Source: an uncultured Cohaesibacter sp. (GTDB lineage Bacteria; Pseudomonadota; Alphaproteobacteria; Rhizobiales; Cohaesibacteraceae). From it: a stretch of DNA of 64,000 nucleotides. Location of the stretch: the NCBI RefSeq assembly GCF_963662805.1, contig NZ_OY759869.1:557539-621538 (forward strand). Direction: 5' to 3'. Below, piece after piece: positions 35,110 to 44,992 of the stretch. Below the pieces are notes generated by a model that was not told the origin of the DNA, ran no database searches, and was given only the letters and a program-made list of their open reading frames with translations. A program made the position numbers and the translations under genes. The stretch's first letter is position 1, and every line of letters begins with the position of its first letter.

Positions 35110-35589
35110 ATGACATCCCTTCGCGCAAAGTTTCCTGCTCGTGCCGCTTTCGGCCTTGTCCTGATGGCAACACTTGCAGCCTGTTCTTCCAATCCTGACA
35201 AGATGGCCAATCCGGGTCTGTCCGCCGCTCCGGGCACGGCGCAGGATTTCGTGGTCAACGTTGGTGATCGTGTCTTCTTTGATACGGATAGCTCCGATCT
35301 GAACGTCTCCGCCCAGTCCACACTGGACAAGCAGGCCGTCTGGCTCAACCAATATTCCAACTATCGCATCGCGATCGAAGGTCATGCCGATGAACGCGGC
35401 ACACGCGAATATAACATCGCGCTTGGTGCCCGCCGTGCGAACTCGGTTCGCAACTATCTGGTCTCCAAAGGCATTTCTGCCAACCGGATGTCGACCAAAT
35501 CCTACGGCAAGGAACGCCCGGTTGCTGTTTGTAACGACATTTCGTGCTGGTCCCAGAACCGCCGCGCCGTTACGGCCCTCGCCAACTAG
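35110..35589 (+). CDS. pal: Peptidoglycan-associated lipoprotein Pal
   Basis: The 159-residue protein starts at ATG 35110. It has a lipoprotein signal with lipobox LAAC (Cys at about residue 23) and an OmpA-like domain (RVFFDTDSSDL, IEGHADERGTREYNIALGARRA) that binds diaminopimelate in peptidoglycan. It anchors the outer membrane to the wall. A terminator follows 35 bases downstream. Confidence 0.96.
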   Translation: MTSLRAKFPARAAFGLVLMATLAACSSNPDKMANPGLSAAPGTAQDFVVNVGDRVFFDTDSSDLNVSAQSTLDKQAVWLNQYSNYRIAIEGHADERGTREYNIALGARRANSVRNYLVSKGISANRMSTKSYGKERPVAVCNDISCWSQNRRAVTALAN

Positions 35590-35623
35590 GCGCAGCGACT
35601 CTTTTCAGGTTTCTTCAAGTTTG

Positions 35624-35656
35624 CCGGCTCCGACATTGTTCGGGGCCGGTTTTCTT
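35624..35656 (+). terminator. Intrinsic terminator after pal
   Basis: CCGGCTCCGA pairs with TCGGGGCCGG (one wobble) around a six-base loop, followed by TTTTCTT. Confidence 0.8.
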
Positions 35657-35841
35657 GTTCAGGCCTCCTGTGCGTGATCGAGGTCTTTCTCGCCAAATCG
35701 TTTTGGGCAACCGCTGCCATTTCACATTTTTGCCGCGAAATGGGAGCAAAAGGCTTTCGGTGCGAGAAGAATCCGCTAAGCTGCGGTGGCTGACAATCCT
35801 TGATTGTTGCACCACCCATTGATGATGATGAGAGGATTTCC

Positions 35842-36906
35842 ATGATCAGATTGATGATCGCCATGCTTGCTGTTGCGTGGTGTGGGGCCGGAGCAGCCTT
35901 TGCTTCCAGTCCTGCGTCTCTTGACGGGTTGGCGGACCGCATCAGCGCTCTCGAATATCAGGCTCAGCAGCAGGGCGTCCCCTTGCCGCCGATGCCGATC
36001 CCGTCCGAGAGTGCCGTTCAGGGAGAACGCATTCAGGTAGCCCAATCCGCTTCAGATCTCGCGGTTCGGGTTGACCGGCTTGAAACCCAGATGCGTCAAT
36101 ATACCGGGCAAATGGAAGAACTGAACTTCCGGATCAGGCAATTGCAGGAACAGCTGCAGCGCTTGCAGGAAGACAATGAGTTCCGTTTCCAGGATCTCGA
36201 AAAAGGCAATGGCCGTCGCAACAGCTCGAGCAACACGCAGAGCCAGCCGACAGCGCCATCCTCGCAGCAGACTTTCGAACAGCTGGGCACTCCGCCCCAG
36301 CCGCTCGGAACCCTGTCTGAAAATCAGGTGCCAGCCGATGACTTGGCTGGCAACACCACCATTATGCAGCAGCCGTCTGACCAGCAGTTCAATACGCCTC
36401 AGCAGCCGGGCTCCGGCCCGATCGATCTGTCGGCCATGCTGGGTGGTAATGTGGCCGGTCCGTCCAGCCCGTCCAATCCAGACAGTCAAACCGCCCCGTC
36501 GGCTCAGAACAACTCACTCACCGGTGATCCTGCGACTGACTATGATGTTGCCTATGGCTTTATCCTGCGTGGGGACTATGCACCCGGCGAGGCTGCTTTC
36601 CGCCAGTTCGTTCAAGCCTATCCCAATGACCGTCTGACCGCGAATGCCCATTACTGGATTGGTGAAAGCCGCTTCCAGCAGGGCGACTATCGCGGCGCCA
36701 TCGAGGTCTTTCTCGATGCCTACTCCCAGTTTCCTCAGGCCCAGAAAGCGCCTGACATGTTGCTCAGAACCGGTATGTCGCTGCGCCAGATCAATGAGCG
36801 CGACGCTGCCTGTGCAACCTATGAAGAACTGCTTTCCAAGTTTCCCAACGCCTCGTCCGGGGTGAAGCAGAAAGTCCGCGCCGAGATTCAAAGTGCCAAA
36901 TGCTGA
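35842..36906 (+). CDS. cpoB: Cell division coordinator CpoB (YbgF)
   Basis: The 354-residue protein starts at ATG 35842 after GAGAGGA. It has a signal peptide (cleavage near AAFA-SSPAS), a coiled coil (about 65-115, VDRLETQMRQYTGQMEEL), a long Gln/Pro/Ser-rich linker and three C-terminal TPR repeats (AHYWIGESRFQQGDYRGAIEVF). CpoB links Tol-Pal constriction to peptidoglycan synthesis. The linker is unusually long. Its stop overlaps the tilS start. Confidence 0.93.
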   Translation: MIRLMIAMLAVAWCGAGAAFASSPASLDGLADRISALEYQAQQQGVPLPPMPIPSESAVQGERIQVAQSASDLAVRVDRLETQMRQYTGQMEELNFRIRQLQEQLQRLQEDNEFRFQDLEKGNGRRNSSSNTQSQPTAPSSQQTFEQLGTPPQPLGTLSENQVPADDLAGNTTIMQQPSDQQFNTPQQPGSGPIDLSAMLGGNVAGPSSPSNPDSQTAPSAQNNSLTGDPATDYDVAYGFILRGDYAPGEAAFRQFVQAYPNDRLTANAHYWIGESRFQQGDYRGAIEVFLDAYSQFPQAQKAPDMLLRTGMSLRQINERDAACATYEELLSKFPNASSGVKQKVRAEIQSAKC

Positions 36907-38266
36907 AGACCTCCAAGAGGCTCTGAAGCCTCTTGATGATGACGAGATCGACGCGATCCTTGCTCCCTTGCGTCATCATAACCGCCTGCTGCTGGCGGTC
37001 TCTGGGGGAGCCGATTCCCTTGCCCTCATGATTCTCTGTGCCGAATGGCAGACGAGATGCGACAACGCTCCCGAAATTCTGGTGGCAAGTGTCGATCACG
37101 GCTTGCGCCCGGACGCTGCGAGCGAGTGCGCGTATGTCGCCCGGCTTGCCGAAGAGCGCGGGCTTCGTCACACCACACTCGTCTGGAATGAGACACCGAC
37201 AGAGGCCAGCCTTCAGACGCAGGCGCGGGAGGCGCGCTATAGGTTGCTGGCAGAACATGCGCGACAGACTGATTGCTCGGCGATTGGTCTTGCTCACCAT
37301 CTTGATGATCAGGCCGAAACGCTGATCATGCGTCTGATCCGCGGTAGCGGCGTCACCGGCCTTGGTGCTATGCGAGCCGAACAGCCCCATAAGGATCTTT
37401 CCCTGTTGCGCCCCCTGCTTGCTGTGCCGAAGTCACGTCTGATGGCAAGTCTTCGTGCGCGCGATCTCAACTGGATCGAGGATCCCAGCAACCAGAGCAA
37501 GAATTACCTGCGGGTTCGGGTTCGTGGACTCTTGCCGGAGCTGGCCAAGGAAGGCTGTGATGCCCATCGGCTCGCAGCGACGGCTCACCGGATGCAACGC
37601 GCGGATGACACCCTTTCCACCCTTGCCGAGGAGCTCTTTCAAAAGCTGATGCGCAAGGAGCCGGGGCGAGCGCTTTCGTTTGATCCTTTGAGCTATGCAG
37701 GCTGCCTCGAAGAGCTACGCTTGCGGCTGTGTCGGATGATGCTTGTGGAGGTTGCCGGGGCTGGCTATCCGCCCCGTGAAGAGCGGCTGGTGTCGCTCGA
37801 TGCCGCGCTCTGCTCTCTCTCAGGTGGGGCCTACTCCAAGCGGACGGTTGGTGGTTGTTGCTTTGAATGGGCAAGAGGGCGTGTCTGGGTTTATCGCGAG
37901 CCGGGTAGGGAGGCAAAGAAAGCGCTCCTTGCGTCGAATGGGTCAACTGACTGGCAAGGTCTTTATGATATAATGTTATTACAACAGCCGGCTGCCAGTC
38001 TTTCAGAGGAGATCGAACCGGCTCGGAGCGAGGTATTTCACATCCAGCCGCTTGGTGCTGAAGGGCGTTTGATGCTGCGGCAAGCCGGGCTCTCGTTCCC
38101 CCATGAGCGATGGGGGGAAGAGGAAAAGCCCGTGGCCCTCATCGAGGCCCTGCCATCGCTTTGGTCCGATGGCCAGCCGTGCTTTGTGGTTGATTGGCCC
38201 GAACTGGTCGAAATGACCGGGATTGGGGTTGACGTTAAGGAAAAAAACACGAAATTCATGGCTTAG
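36893..38266 (+). CDS. tilS: tRNA(Ile)-lysidine synthetase TilS
   Basis: The 457-residue enzyme begins at GTG 36893, inside the cpoB end (14-base overlap). It has the PP-loop SGGADS (residues 37-42) of N-type ATP pyrophosphatases and the downstream HLDDQAETLIMRLIRGSG motif. It converts C34 of the AUA-decoding tRNA-Ile to lysidine and is essential. The region past 215 is the less conserved C-terminal part. tilS ahead of ftsH is the usual proteobacterial order. Confidence 0.95.
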   Translation: MPNAEDLQEALKPLDDDEIDAILAPLRHHNRLLLAVSGGADSLALMILCAEWQTRCDNAPEILVASVDHGLRPDAASECAYVARLAEERGLRHTTLVWNETPTEASLQTQAREARYRLLAEHARQTDCSAIGLAHHLDDQAETLIMRLIRGSGVTGLGAMRAEQPHKDLSLLRPLLAVPKSRLMASLRARDLNWIEDPSNQSKNYLRVRVRGLLPELAKEGCDAHRLAATAHRMQRADDTLSTLAEELFQKLMRKEPGRALSFDPLSYAGCLEELRLRLCRMMLVEVAGAGYPPREERLVSLDAALCSLSGGAYSKRTVGGCCFEWARGRVWVYREPGREAKKALLASNGSTDWQGLYDIMLLQQPAASLSEEIEPARSEVFHIQPLGAEGRLMLRQAGLSFPHERWGEEEKPVALIEALPSLWSDGQPCFVVDWPELVEMTGIGVDVKEKNTKFMA

Positions 38267-38315
38267 AAGCCCTGAAATTATACCATGGGTCTAAATTTGG
38301 GTAAGAAAGCGCGTT

Positions 38316-38331
38316 CCTTGCCTTGGCAAGG
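38316..38331. promoter_or_regulatory. Palindrome upstream of ftsH
   Basis: CCTTGCC and GGCAAGG arms around TT, about 117 bases before the ftsH start. It is a possible regulator site or the CTTG half of a heat-shock promoter; neither is demonstrated. Confidence 0.3.
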
Positions 38332-38447
38332 CCGAATTGACTCCCTAAATTCAAACAAACTCGAAATAATGCCGATGGCAGTCATCATCCGGGGAGACCA
38401 ATGAGACTGACAGATAGGCATCCCCCGCGGGAACCAAGGGATAACAT

Positions 38448-40369
38448 ATGAACGCCAATTTCCGTAGCCTGGCTTTGTGGGTCATCATCGGCCTGCTGCT
38501 GGTCGCCCTTTTTCAGCTCTTCCAGAGCCCCAACCCAGCGGACGAATTCGCAGGAGGTTCCATTCTCCCAATTCGTGAGCGATGTTGAGCAAGGGACGCG
38601 TTAAGGAAGTGACAATCACCGGTCAGCAAGTGACCGGGCATATGTCCGACAACAGCAGCTTCCAGACCTACCTGCCGGAGAATGACACCACGCTCATTCC
38701 GACCCTGAAGGACAACGGCGTTGCCATCACTGCGAAACCGCCGACCGAAAGCTTCTCGCTGCTGAATGCGCTGATTTCCTGGTTCCCGATGATCCTCATT
38801 CTGGCGGTCTGGATCTTCTTCATGCGCCAGATGCAGGGCGGTGGCAAAGCCATGGGCTTTGGCAAATCAAAGGCCAAACTGCTGACCGAGGCGCAGGGCC
38901 GCGTCGTCTTTGAAGATGTTGCCGGTGTTGATGAAGCCAAGGAAGACCTGCAGGAGATTGTCGAATTCCTTCGTGATCCGCAGAAGTTTCAGCGTCTTGG
39001 TGGACGTATTCCGCGCGGCGTGCTCCTCGTTGGTCCTCCGGGTACAGGTAAGACCCTTCTGGGCAAGGCGGTTGCTGGGGAAGCGAATGTTCCTTTCTTC
39101 TCGATTTCTGGTTCGGACTTCGTTGAGATGTTCGTCGGTGTCGGTGCGTCCCGCGTGCGCGACATGTTCGAGCAGGCCAAGAAGAACGCCCCTTGTATCA
39201 TTTTCATCGACGAGATCGATGCGGTGGGTCGCCATCGTGGTGCCGGTCTTGGCGGTGGCAACGATGAGCGCGAACAGACTCTCAATCAGTTGCTGGTCGA
39301 GATGGATGGCTTTGAAGCCAACGAGGGCGTGATCCTTGTGGCCGCGACCAACCGTCCCGACGTTCTCGACCCTGCCTTGATGCGCCCGGGCCGTTTCGAC
39401 CGTCAGATCGTCGTGCCGAACCCCGACATCACCGGCCGCGAAAAGATCCTCAAGGTTCACATGCGCAACGTGCCACTGGCTCCGGATGTGGATCTGAAGA
39501 CCCTTGCTCGTGGTACGCCCGGTTTTTCTGGTGCCGATCTGATGAACCTTGTCAACGAGGCCGCTCTTCTGGCTGCACGTCGTGACCGCCGTCTGGTCTC
39601 AATGGCCGAGTTCGAGGATGCCAAGGACAAGGTCATGATGGGTGCCGAGCGCCGCACGCTGGTGATGAGCGACGAGGAGAAGAAACTCACCGCCTATCAC
39701 GAAGCTGGCCACGCGCTCGTTGCGCTGCACATGCCTGCGTCCGATCCGATCCACAAGGCAACCATCATTCCGCGCGGTCGTGCGCTGGGTATGGTGATGC
39801 GTCTGCCGGAGAAAGATCAGGTCTCGTTGACCCGCGCCAAATGCTATGCTGACCTTGCTGTTGCCATGGGTGGCCGCGTTGCCGAAGAAATGATCTTTGG
39901 CTACGAGAAAGTGACCTCCGGGGCGTCCGGCGATATCCAGATGGCAACCCGTTTGTCTCACGCCATGGCGACCCAGTTCGGCATGTCCGACAAGCTTGGT
40001 CCGCTGCTCTACTCGGAAAACAATGAAGAGGTCTTCCTCGGTCATTCGGTTGCGCGGCAGCAGAATGTGTCTGACGAAACCCAGAAACTGGTTGATGCCG
40101 AAGTGAAGCGCTTCGTTGAGGAGGGCTATCAGAAGGCACAGCAGATTCTTGGTGATCACAAGGACCAACTGATCGCAATCGCCGAAGGCCTGCTCGAATA
40201 TGAGACCCTCAGCGGTACCGAAATCCGCGATCTACTCGACGGCAAGCCTCCCGTTCGTGAGGATGACATTGCTCCTGCCTCGTCCAAGGGTTCGGCTGTT
40301 CCGTCTGCCGGAGCCGTCAAGAAGGGCGGCGAGACGGATGGTGGCATGGAGCCGCAGCCGTCTGCCTGA
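38448..40369 (+). CDS. ftsH: ATP-dependent zinc metalloprotease FtsH (frame broken twice near 5' end)
   Basis: The start is ATG 38448 (MNANFRSLALWVII). The first part is out of frame with the body: one extra C in 38534-38536 and one extra G in 38593-38595 must be removed. That restores NQRTNSQEVPFSQFVSDVEQGRVKEVTITG-type sequence matching FtsH homologues. The body carries the second span, AAA+ Walker A GPPGTGKTLL, Walker B IIFIDEIDAV, the SRH MRPGRFDRQI and the zinc site HEAGH. FtsH degrades membrane and regulatory proteins such as sigma-32. The gene is essential in most proteobacteria, so the breaks are best read as base-call errors. Confidence 0.92.
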
Positions 40370-40691
40370 TGGTCGATATCGGAAGATGATATTTGAGAGC
40401 GCCCCTGTCGGGGCGCTTTTTCTTTGAGGCGTTGGGAGATGGTGCGACATCGCTCAGCTTCTGCTTGTAACAAGCGGCAATAAAGTTTGACTGTCTGGCC
40501 CAAGAAAAATTGCCCCCAGAAAGGGACAAATCGCTATAGAGATAGCACAGACTATTTACCTCGATTTAGAAGCTTTGAGATAAAGTGCGACGAGGTTGGA
40601 TTGATTGCGGGCCGAGATGTTGGGGGACGGCGGGGCGTCAAGAACGCTCCATGCATGCTGGATTCTCCTGTTGCGGCTCTTGAAAGGTTGA
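40370..40691. other. Intergenic region ftsH-glmM
   Basis: About 320 bases holding the ftsH terminator (40397-40425) and then the presumed glmM promoter. No gene was found. Confidence 0.6.
40397..40425 (+). terminator. Intrinsic terminator after ftsH
   Basis: GAGCGCCCC...GGGGCGCTTTTTC: eight-base stem, four-base loop and a T run, 28 bases past the ftsH stop. Confidence 0.9.
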
Positions 40692-42044
40692 ATGAGATTA
40701 ATGGGCAAGTATTTCGGAACCGATGGAATTCGCGGCTGCGCCAATAGCTATCCGATGACCGCAGAGATCGCCATGAAGGTGGGCATGGCAACGGGCAAGA
40801 TTTTCCGGCGTGGCGACTTTCGGCACCGGGTGGTGATCGGTAAGGATACGCGGCTGTCCGGCTACATGCTCGAACCGGCCCTGACGGCAGGCTTCACGGC
40901 CATGGGCATGGATGTCTTTCTGCTTGGACCTGTTCCCACACCGGGCGTTGCCATGCTAACCCGGTCTCTCCGGGCTGATCTCGGGGTGATGATTTCCGCC
41001 TCGCACAATCCCTATCAGGACAACGGCATCAAGCTGTTTGGCCCTGATGGCTACAAGCTGTCCGATGAGGTTGAAGCCGAGATCGAGGCGATGCTCGAAA
41101 CGGACATGAGCAAGTATCTAACCCGGCCCGATCGTCTGGGGCGCGCCAAGCGCATCGAAGGCGTTCATGACCGCTATATCGAGTTCGCCAAGCGCACTCT
41201 GCCTCGGTCGCTGTCGCTTGATGGGCTGCGCGTCGTCATTGACTGCGCCAACGGGGCTGCCTACCGGGTGGCGCCCGATGCTCTTTGGGAGCTTGGGGCG
41301 GAAGTGGTCAAGATCGGCGTTGATCCGAATGGTTTCAACATCAACGACAATTGCGGCTCCACCTCCGTGGGCACCCTTGTCTCCAAGGTTCGCGAAGTGC
41401 GGGCCGATATCGGCATCGCGCTTGATGGTGATGCAGACCGCGTGATCATTGTCGATGAGAAGGGCAGCGTCGTTGATGGCGACCAGTTGATGGCCGTCGT
41501 CGCTGAGCGCTGGTCCAAGGACAATCGCCTGACGGCGCCGGGCATCGTTGCAACGGTGATGTCGAACCTTGGTCTCGAGCGGTTCCTACAGGGCATGAAG
41601 CTGTCGCTCGTGCGCACCAAGGTCGGTGACCGTCATGTGGTCGAGTATATGCGCAATCACAATTTCAACGTTGGCGGCGAGCAGTCGGGCCACCTCGTGC
41701 TCAGTGATTATTGCACGACCGGTGATGGTCTGATCTCGGCCTTGCAGATCCTTGCTGTGGTGGCAAAGCTCGGCAAGCCGGTTAGCGAAGTCTGCAACCG
41801 ATTTGAACCGGTGCCGCAGTTGCTGAAGAATGTGCGCTTTACCGATGGCGAGCCGCTTGAAGCGGAGAATGTCAAAAAGGCCATTGAAGCGGGCGAGAAG
41901 AAATTCGGCAAGCATGGCCGGATTGTCATTCGCGCCTCTGGCACCGAGCCTCTGATCCGCGTGATGGCGGAAGGTGACGATCCGGACATGGTGCGTCAGG
42001 TGGTTGACGACATTTGCGGCGAGGTTCGCAAGGCGACAGCCTGA
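40692..42044 (+). CDS. glmM: Phosphoglucosamine mutase
   Basis: The 450-residue enzyme starts at ATG 40692 behind GAAAGG; a second ATG at 40701 gives MGKYFGTDGIRG. It has the phosphoserine loop ISASHNPYQDNG, the metal site DGDADR and the phosphate-binding RASGTEPLIRVM. It interconverts glucosamine 6- and 1-phosphate for UDP-GlcNAc and cell-wall synthesis. It follows ftsH, as in many proteobacteria. Confidence 0.96.
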   Translation: MRLMGKYFGTDGIRGCANSYPMTAEIAMKVGMATGKIFRRGDFRHRVVIGKDTRLSGYMLEPALTAGFTAMGMDVFLLGPVPTPGVAMLTRSLRADLGVMISASHNPYQDNGIKLFGPDGYKLSDEVEAEIEAMLETDMSKYLTRPDRLGRAKRIEGVHDRYIEFAKRTLPRSLSLDGLRVVIDCANGAAYRVAPDALWELGAEVVKIGVDPNGFNINDNCGSTSVGTLVSKVREVRADIGIALDGDADRVIIVDEKGSVVDGDQLMAVVAERWSKDNRLTAPGIVATVMSNLGLERFLQGMKLSLVRTKVGDRHVVEYMRNHNFNVGGEQSGHLVLSDYCTTGDGLISALQILAVVAKLGKPVSEVCNRFEPVPQLLKNVRFTDGEPLEAENVKKAIEAGEKKFGKHGRIVIRASGTEPLIRVMAEGDDPDMVRQVVDDICGEVRKATA

Positions 42045-42067
42045 TCTGCGCAAATCGATCCGTTCTC

Positions 42068-42103
42068 AAAGGGCTGCCTTCTCTGGAGGCGGCCCTTTTT
42101 GTT
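42068..42103 (+). terminator. Intrinsic terminator after glmM
   Basis: GGGCTGCC pairs with GGCGGCCC (one wobble), followed by five T and more T-rich sequence. It lies between convergent genes. Confidence 0.85.
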
Positions 42104-42121
42104 TTCAAGTCTCTGGTCTGC

Positions 42122-43051
42122 TCAGGAGAGTTTCCTGATCGGCAGGGGGATTTTGCGCTCGCTGATGGCGATGCCGAGCATGATCACCCCAAAACCAACC
42201 CAGGCTGTCGGCGTCAGACTTTCTCCGAGGAGGAGAATGCCCCCAAGAGCGGTGACAATCGGGATGAGATAGTTGCTGGAGGCCACGAAACCAGCCGTGG
42301 TCTCGGCAAGCAGGACGAACAGCACCAACGTTGCAAGCGCGGTTGGAATGACGCCCAGATAAATGAGGATTGACCATTTCAGCAAGCTGGCCTCGCCGAG
42401 ATGCGGATTGGGTTCTGTAAAGAGGGCCGCGATGAGCAGAAGGCTTGCCGCGGTTGTGACGACGGCGGTGGCCTTGTCGATATTGTCAGCAGGCGGCATC
42501 TTTCTGGTGGAGACGCCGTTCAGTGCGTAGCAGAAGCTGGCAATGAAAATCGCGATCTGGCCAAGCAACTCCGACTTACCGCCCGTTGACAGGGTCGCCA
42601 TGTCGGGTTTGATGATGAGTACTACGCCGATAAAACCGATCACGAAGCCGACAGTCTTGATGCTGGAGAGCTTTTCGTCGGGCAGCAACATATGGGCCAG
42701 AACCAGCACGGACAGCGGCACGGTCCCCATCAGGATGCCTGCAATCGCGGAGCTGGTGAACTGGGTTCCCCAGGCAATCAGCAGAAAGGGTACAGCGGAA
42801 CTCATAAGAGCGAGCCAAAGCACCCATGGTGCGTGATGCCATTTGAGGGTCCATGGCTTTCTCAGGATGGCAAAACGGTAGAACAGAAGGGTCAAGGCTC
42901 CCGTCACGAGCCGTCCCGCGGTGACCCAGACCGGAGAAATGTCCGCTACGGCCACGCGTGTGAGGATGATCGCCGAGCCCCAGCAAAGAACCAGAATCGC
43001 GAGCAAGAGCCAATGGCGCAGGGAAGGGGACTGCGAAAGACGAGATGACAT
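42122..43051 (-). CDS. EamA/DMT family transporter
   Basis: The 309-residue protein has ten hydrophobic spans in two EamA repeats (SAIILTRVAVADISPVW near the start; LGVIPTALATLVLFVLLAETT in the second half). The ATG at 43051 is preferred to the TTG at 43099. Members export amino acids, metabolites or drugs; the substrate here is unknown. It is convergent with glmM and divergent from the outer-membrane barrel gene. Confidence 0.88.
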   Translation of the reverse strand: MSSRLSQSPSLRHWLLLAILVLCWGSAIILTRVAVADISPVWVTAGRLVTGALTLLFYRFAILRKPWTLKWHHAPWVLWLALMSSAVPFLLIAWGTQFTSSAIAGILMGTVPLSVLVLAHMLLPDEKLSSIKTVGFVIGFIGVVLIIKPDMATLSTGGKSELLGQIAIFIASFCYALNGVSTRKMPPADNIDKATAVVTTAASLLLIAALFTEPNPHLGEASLLKWSILIYLGVIPTALATLVLFVLLAETTAGFVASSNYLIPIVTALGGILLLGESLTPTAWVGFGVIMLGIAISERKIPLPIRKLS

Positions 43052-43440
43052 TTGGGGGAACCTTGGTGGAAAGGCGGTGAGGGCTGTGGATTTCTGCAAC
43101 CAGAAGGATTGAACCTAGAGGAAAGGAGGTGATTTTGCAATCGCTGGCTACAGATGAGGACATTTCTAGACAAAAATTGCCAGAAAGCCAGCTCATTTTG
43201 GACATTTCCGGAAAAGTTTGCTTCTTCAGATTTCTCGTATCAGACGCTTGGTAATACTTTGTTAAGAATAAAATTCGCATTTTGCAGCAATATCTATAGA
43301 TAATATTACCGAAAATGCAGTTTTGTGATGTATTTATGCTTAAAATTCGTAGTTAATTCAGTATTAAGGAAATTCTGTGATCTTTTTCTCGAGTGTATTC
43401 TCAATTGTGTATTTGGACACTTTATCGAGAGGGAAAAGAG
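43052..43440. other. AT-rich promoter region between the EamA and porin-like genes
   Basis: About 390 bases between divergent genes, AT-rich in the right two-thirds. It probably carries the strong promoter of the outer-membrane gene. No ORF or RNA is recognised. Confidence 0.5.
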
Positions 43441-44192
43441 ATGAGCAGCCTCAAAAAAAAATCTGTTTTTGAGTGTGTTCGGGGGCCGCTATGTCAGCAA
43501 CTGTTGCCTTGGCAGCAGATTTGCCTGCACCGCCGGTCATCGAATACGAACCCGAAACCCCGATTGAAAATCGGCTCCGGCTGGTATCTTCGTGGCGACC
43601 TTGGTCTTGCCGTCTATCAGGGCGGTCGCGGCCATTGGCGCACACTCGCGGGTGCGGAAAGAAAGTGGTATGACGACAGCTTCGGTATCGGAGGTGTTTT
43701 CGGTGTCGGTGCAGGTTACTATTTCAACGAACATTTCCGGTTCCGGACGTGACCATCGATTATCGCAACAAGTTTCAAGTACAAAGGTAAGGTCCCTTGT
43801 ACTGGCGCTTGGTGCACCTTATTCCAGAGAAGAAAACTCCTTCAATGCATGGACTCTGATGCTGAAGCGGCTACTATGATTTCGGCACCTGGTATTCCAT
43901 CACTCCTTATGTTGGTGCCGGTATCGGTACTGCTTGGGTGAACTTCAGCGACCACGAGACCAATGTCGGCAATACCTACAAGGATCATGGTCAGTTCAAC
44001 TTTGCCTGGAACGCAATGGCTGGCGCTTCGTTCGATCTGACAGACGATATCAAACTTGATGCCAACTACCGTTTCGTATCGCTGGGCAAAGCTCGCTCTG
44101 GCAAAGAAATTGGCGGAACCAACAACCCGATCAAGTTCGACAATCTGTATGCGCATGATTTCCGTCTGGGCCTGCGCTACGACCTGAACTAG
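43441..44192 (+). pseudogene. Outer-membrane beta-barrel protein (Omp25/Omp31-like), multiple frame breaks
   Basis: Joining frames gives about 247 residues: a signal peptide (MSSLKK, then ATVALA-ADLPAPP), barrel strands (GSGWYLRGDLGLAVYQGG, FGVGAGYYFNEHFRF, YDFGTWYSITPYVGAG) and a C-terminal HDFRLGLRYDLN ending in an aromatic-rich last strand. This is the rhizobial Omp25/Omp31 surface-antigen pattern. Eight extra bases must be removed, for example in the A9 run at 43453, the G5 run at 43481, A4 at 43567, CC/GG at 43743-43746, TTT near 43773, TT near 43811 and one near 43867. The insertion-only pattern suggests sequence error, but a true decaying paralogue cannot be excluded. Confidence 0.7.
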
Positions 44193-44310
44193 GATCCGGC
44201 ACGGCTCCGGGCGACCTGTTTGCTCCCAACACGCGGGGTAAGACCGCAGCATCCTTGCTGCCCGGGCTCGCCCGAACAGGGCCATACGGGATACCAATCC
44301 TCGCGAAAGG

Positions 44311-44342
44311 GGCGACCGTCACATTGGATGGTCGCCTTTTTC
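44311..44342 (+). terminator. Intrinsic terminator after the outer-membrane gene
   Basis: GGCGACC and GGTCGCC arms around a 12-base loop are followed by five T, about 120 bases past the gene. A GCAGCA/TGCTGC hairpin lies upstream of it. Confidence 0.8.
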
Positions 44343-44949
44343 ATGTTTCTGCAGCCGGTGTCAGAAATTTTCCCGATTTTCCAAGCATCAAATCCTGCCA
44401 ACAAACTTATGCCTTTTTGCTCGCATCTTGATGGTGTGCCGGGTGGCTATTGTGCGCTCCGGTAGCATCGGACATGTGTTGGGGGCAAGAAGCCGCTCAC
44501 AGCAGGTACAGAGCTGGCTAACATCACTATTTTGCATAAAGGACAGATTGTCATGGCTGATTTCGGGGGATACAGCTGCTGAGGAAAATTGCACTCCATC
44601 TCACAAGAATCATTTGTCAGATCGAAGGAAAATACAAACACTTCAGCGATGAGTGGGCTCGCGACGTCGAGCGGGGCTATTGTGCTGGATACCTACGCTG
44701 AATGCATTGAGGCGGTGAAGGGGCAAGCGGGAGTTCAGAACGTAGGGACGGGAGCGACCAGTCATCGGATAAAAGCAGGGGAGCGTGCTGCCGGCTTCAG
44801 GCCTTGGCCGTAGGCTCCCCATTTTTTTGCTCTCGGATCAGTGTTGCCTTTTTGTCGTGCAGCTGATGCAAATCTGTTCATTTTGCCCGGGCGCTCACAG
44901 TTTCCCGCTTGCCGTGATGGCACGATTGGAGTAATCCCGTTCGTGGGAA
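44343..44949. other. Long leader region upstream of serC
   Basis: About 600 bases without a convincing protein gene. It contains a strong terminator (44776-44829) followed by the serC-leader-like hairpins, so it may encode a small RNA or an attenuated serC leader. Short plus-strand ORFs here are serine-rich in part but unconvincing. Confidence 0.5.
44776..44829 (+). terminator. Terminator 165 bases before serC (sRNA end or attenuator)
   Basis: GGGGAGC (44777-44785 region) pairs with GCTCCCC (44814-44820). An internal GCC-rich hairpin lies between, and seven T follow. It ends some transcript upstream of serC: either a small RNA or the serC leader itself. Confidence 0.75.
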
Positions 44950-44992
44950 CACCTCTCCCCAACGAGAGGCAACTATCTGTGAGGGTAGCTTT
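44950..44992 (+). promoter_or_regulatory. serC-leader-like RNA element over the ribosome binding site
   Basis: A CCTCTC/GAGAGG hairpin (44952-44969) is followed by CTATC/GGTAG (44973-44988), which encloses the GAGG Shine-Dalgarno just before the serC ATG. Position and shape match the serC leader motif described for alphaproteobacteria. I infer translational control of serC-serA. Confidence 0.65.

Noticed and set aside
44589..44813. Serine-rich leader peptide before serC
   Set aside because: The ORF is long, lacks a clear ribosome binding site and the serines are not clustered as in true attenuator peptides.
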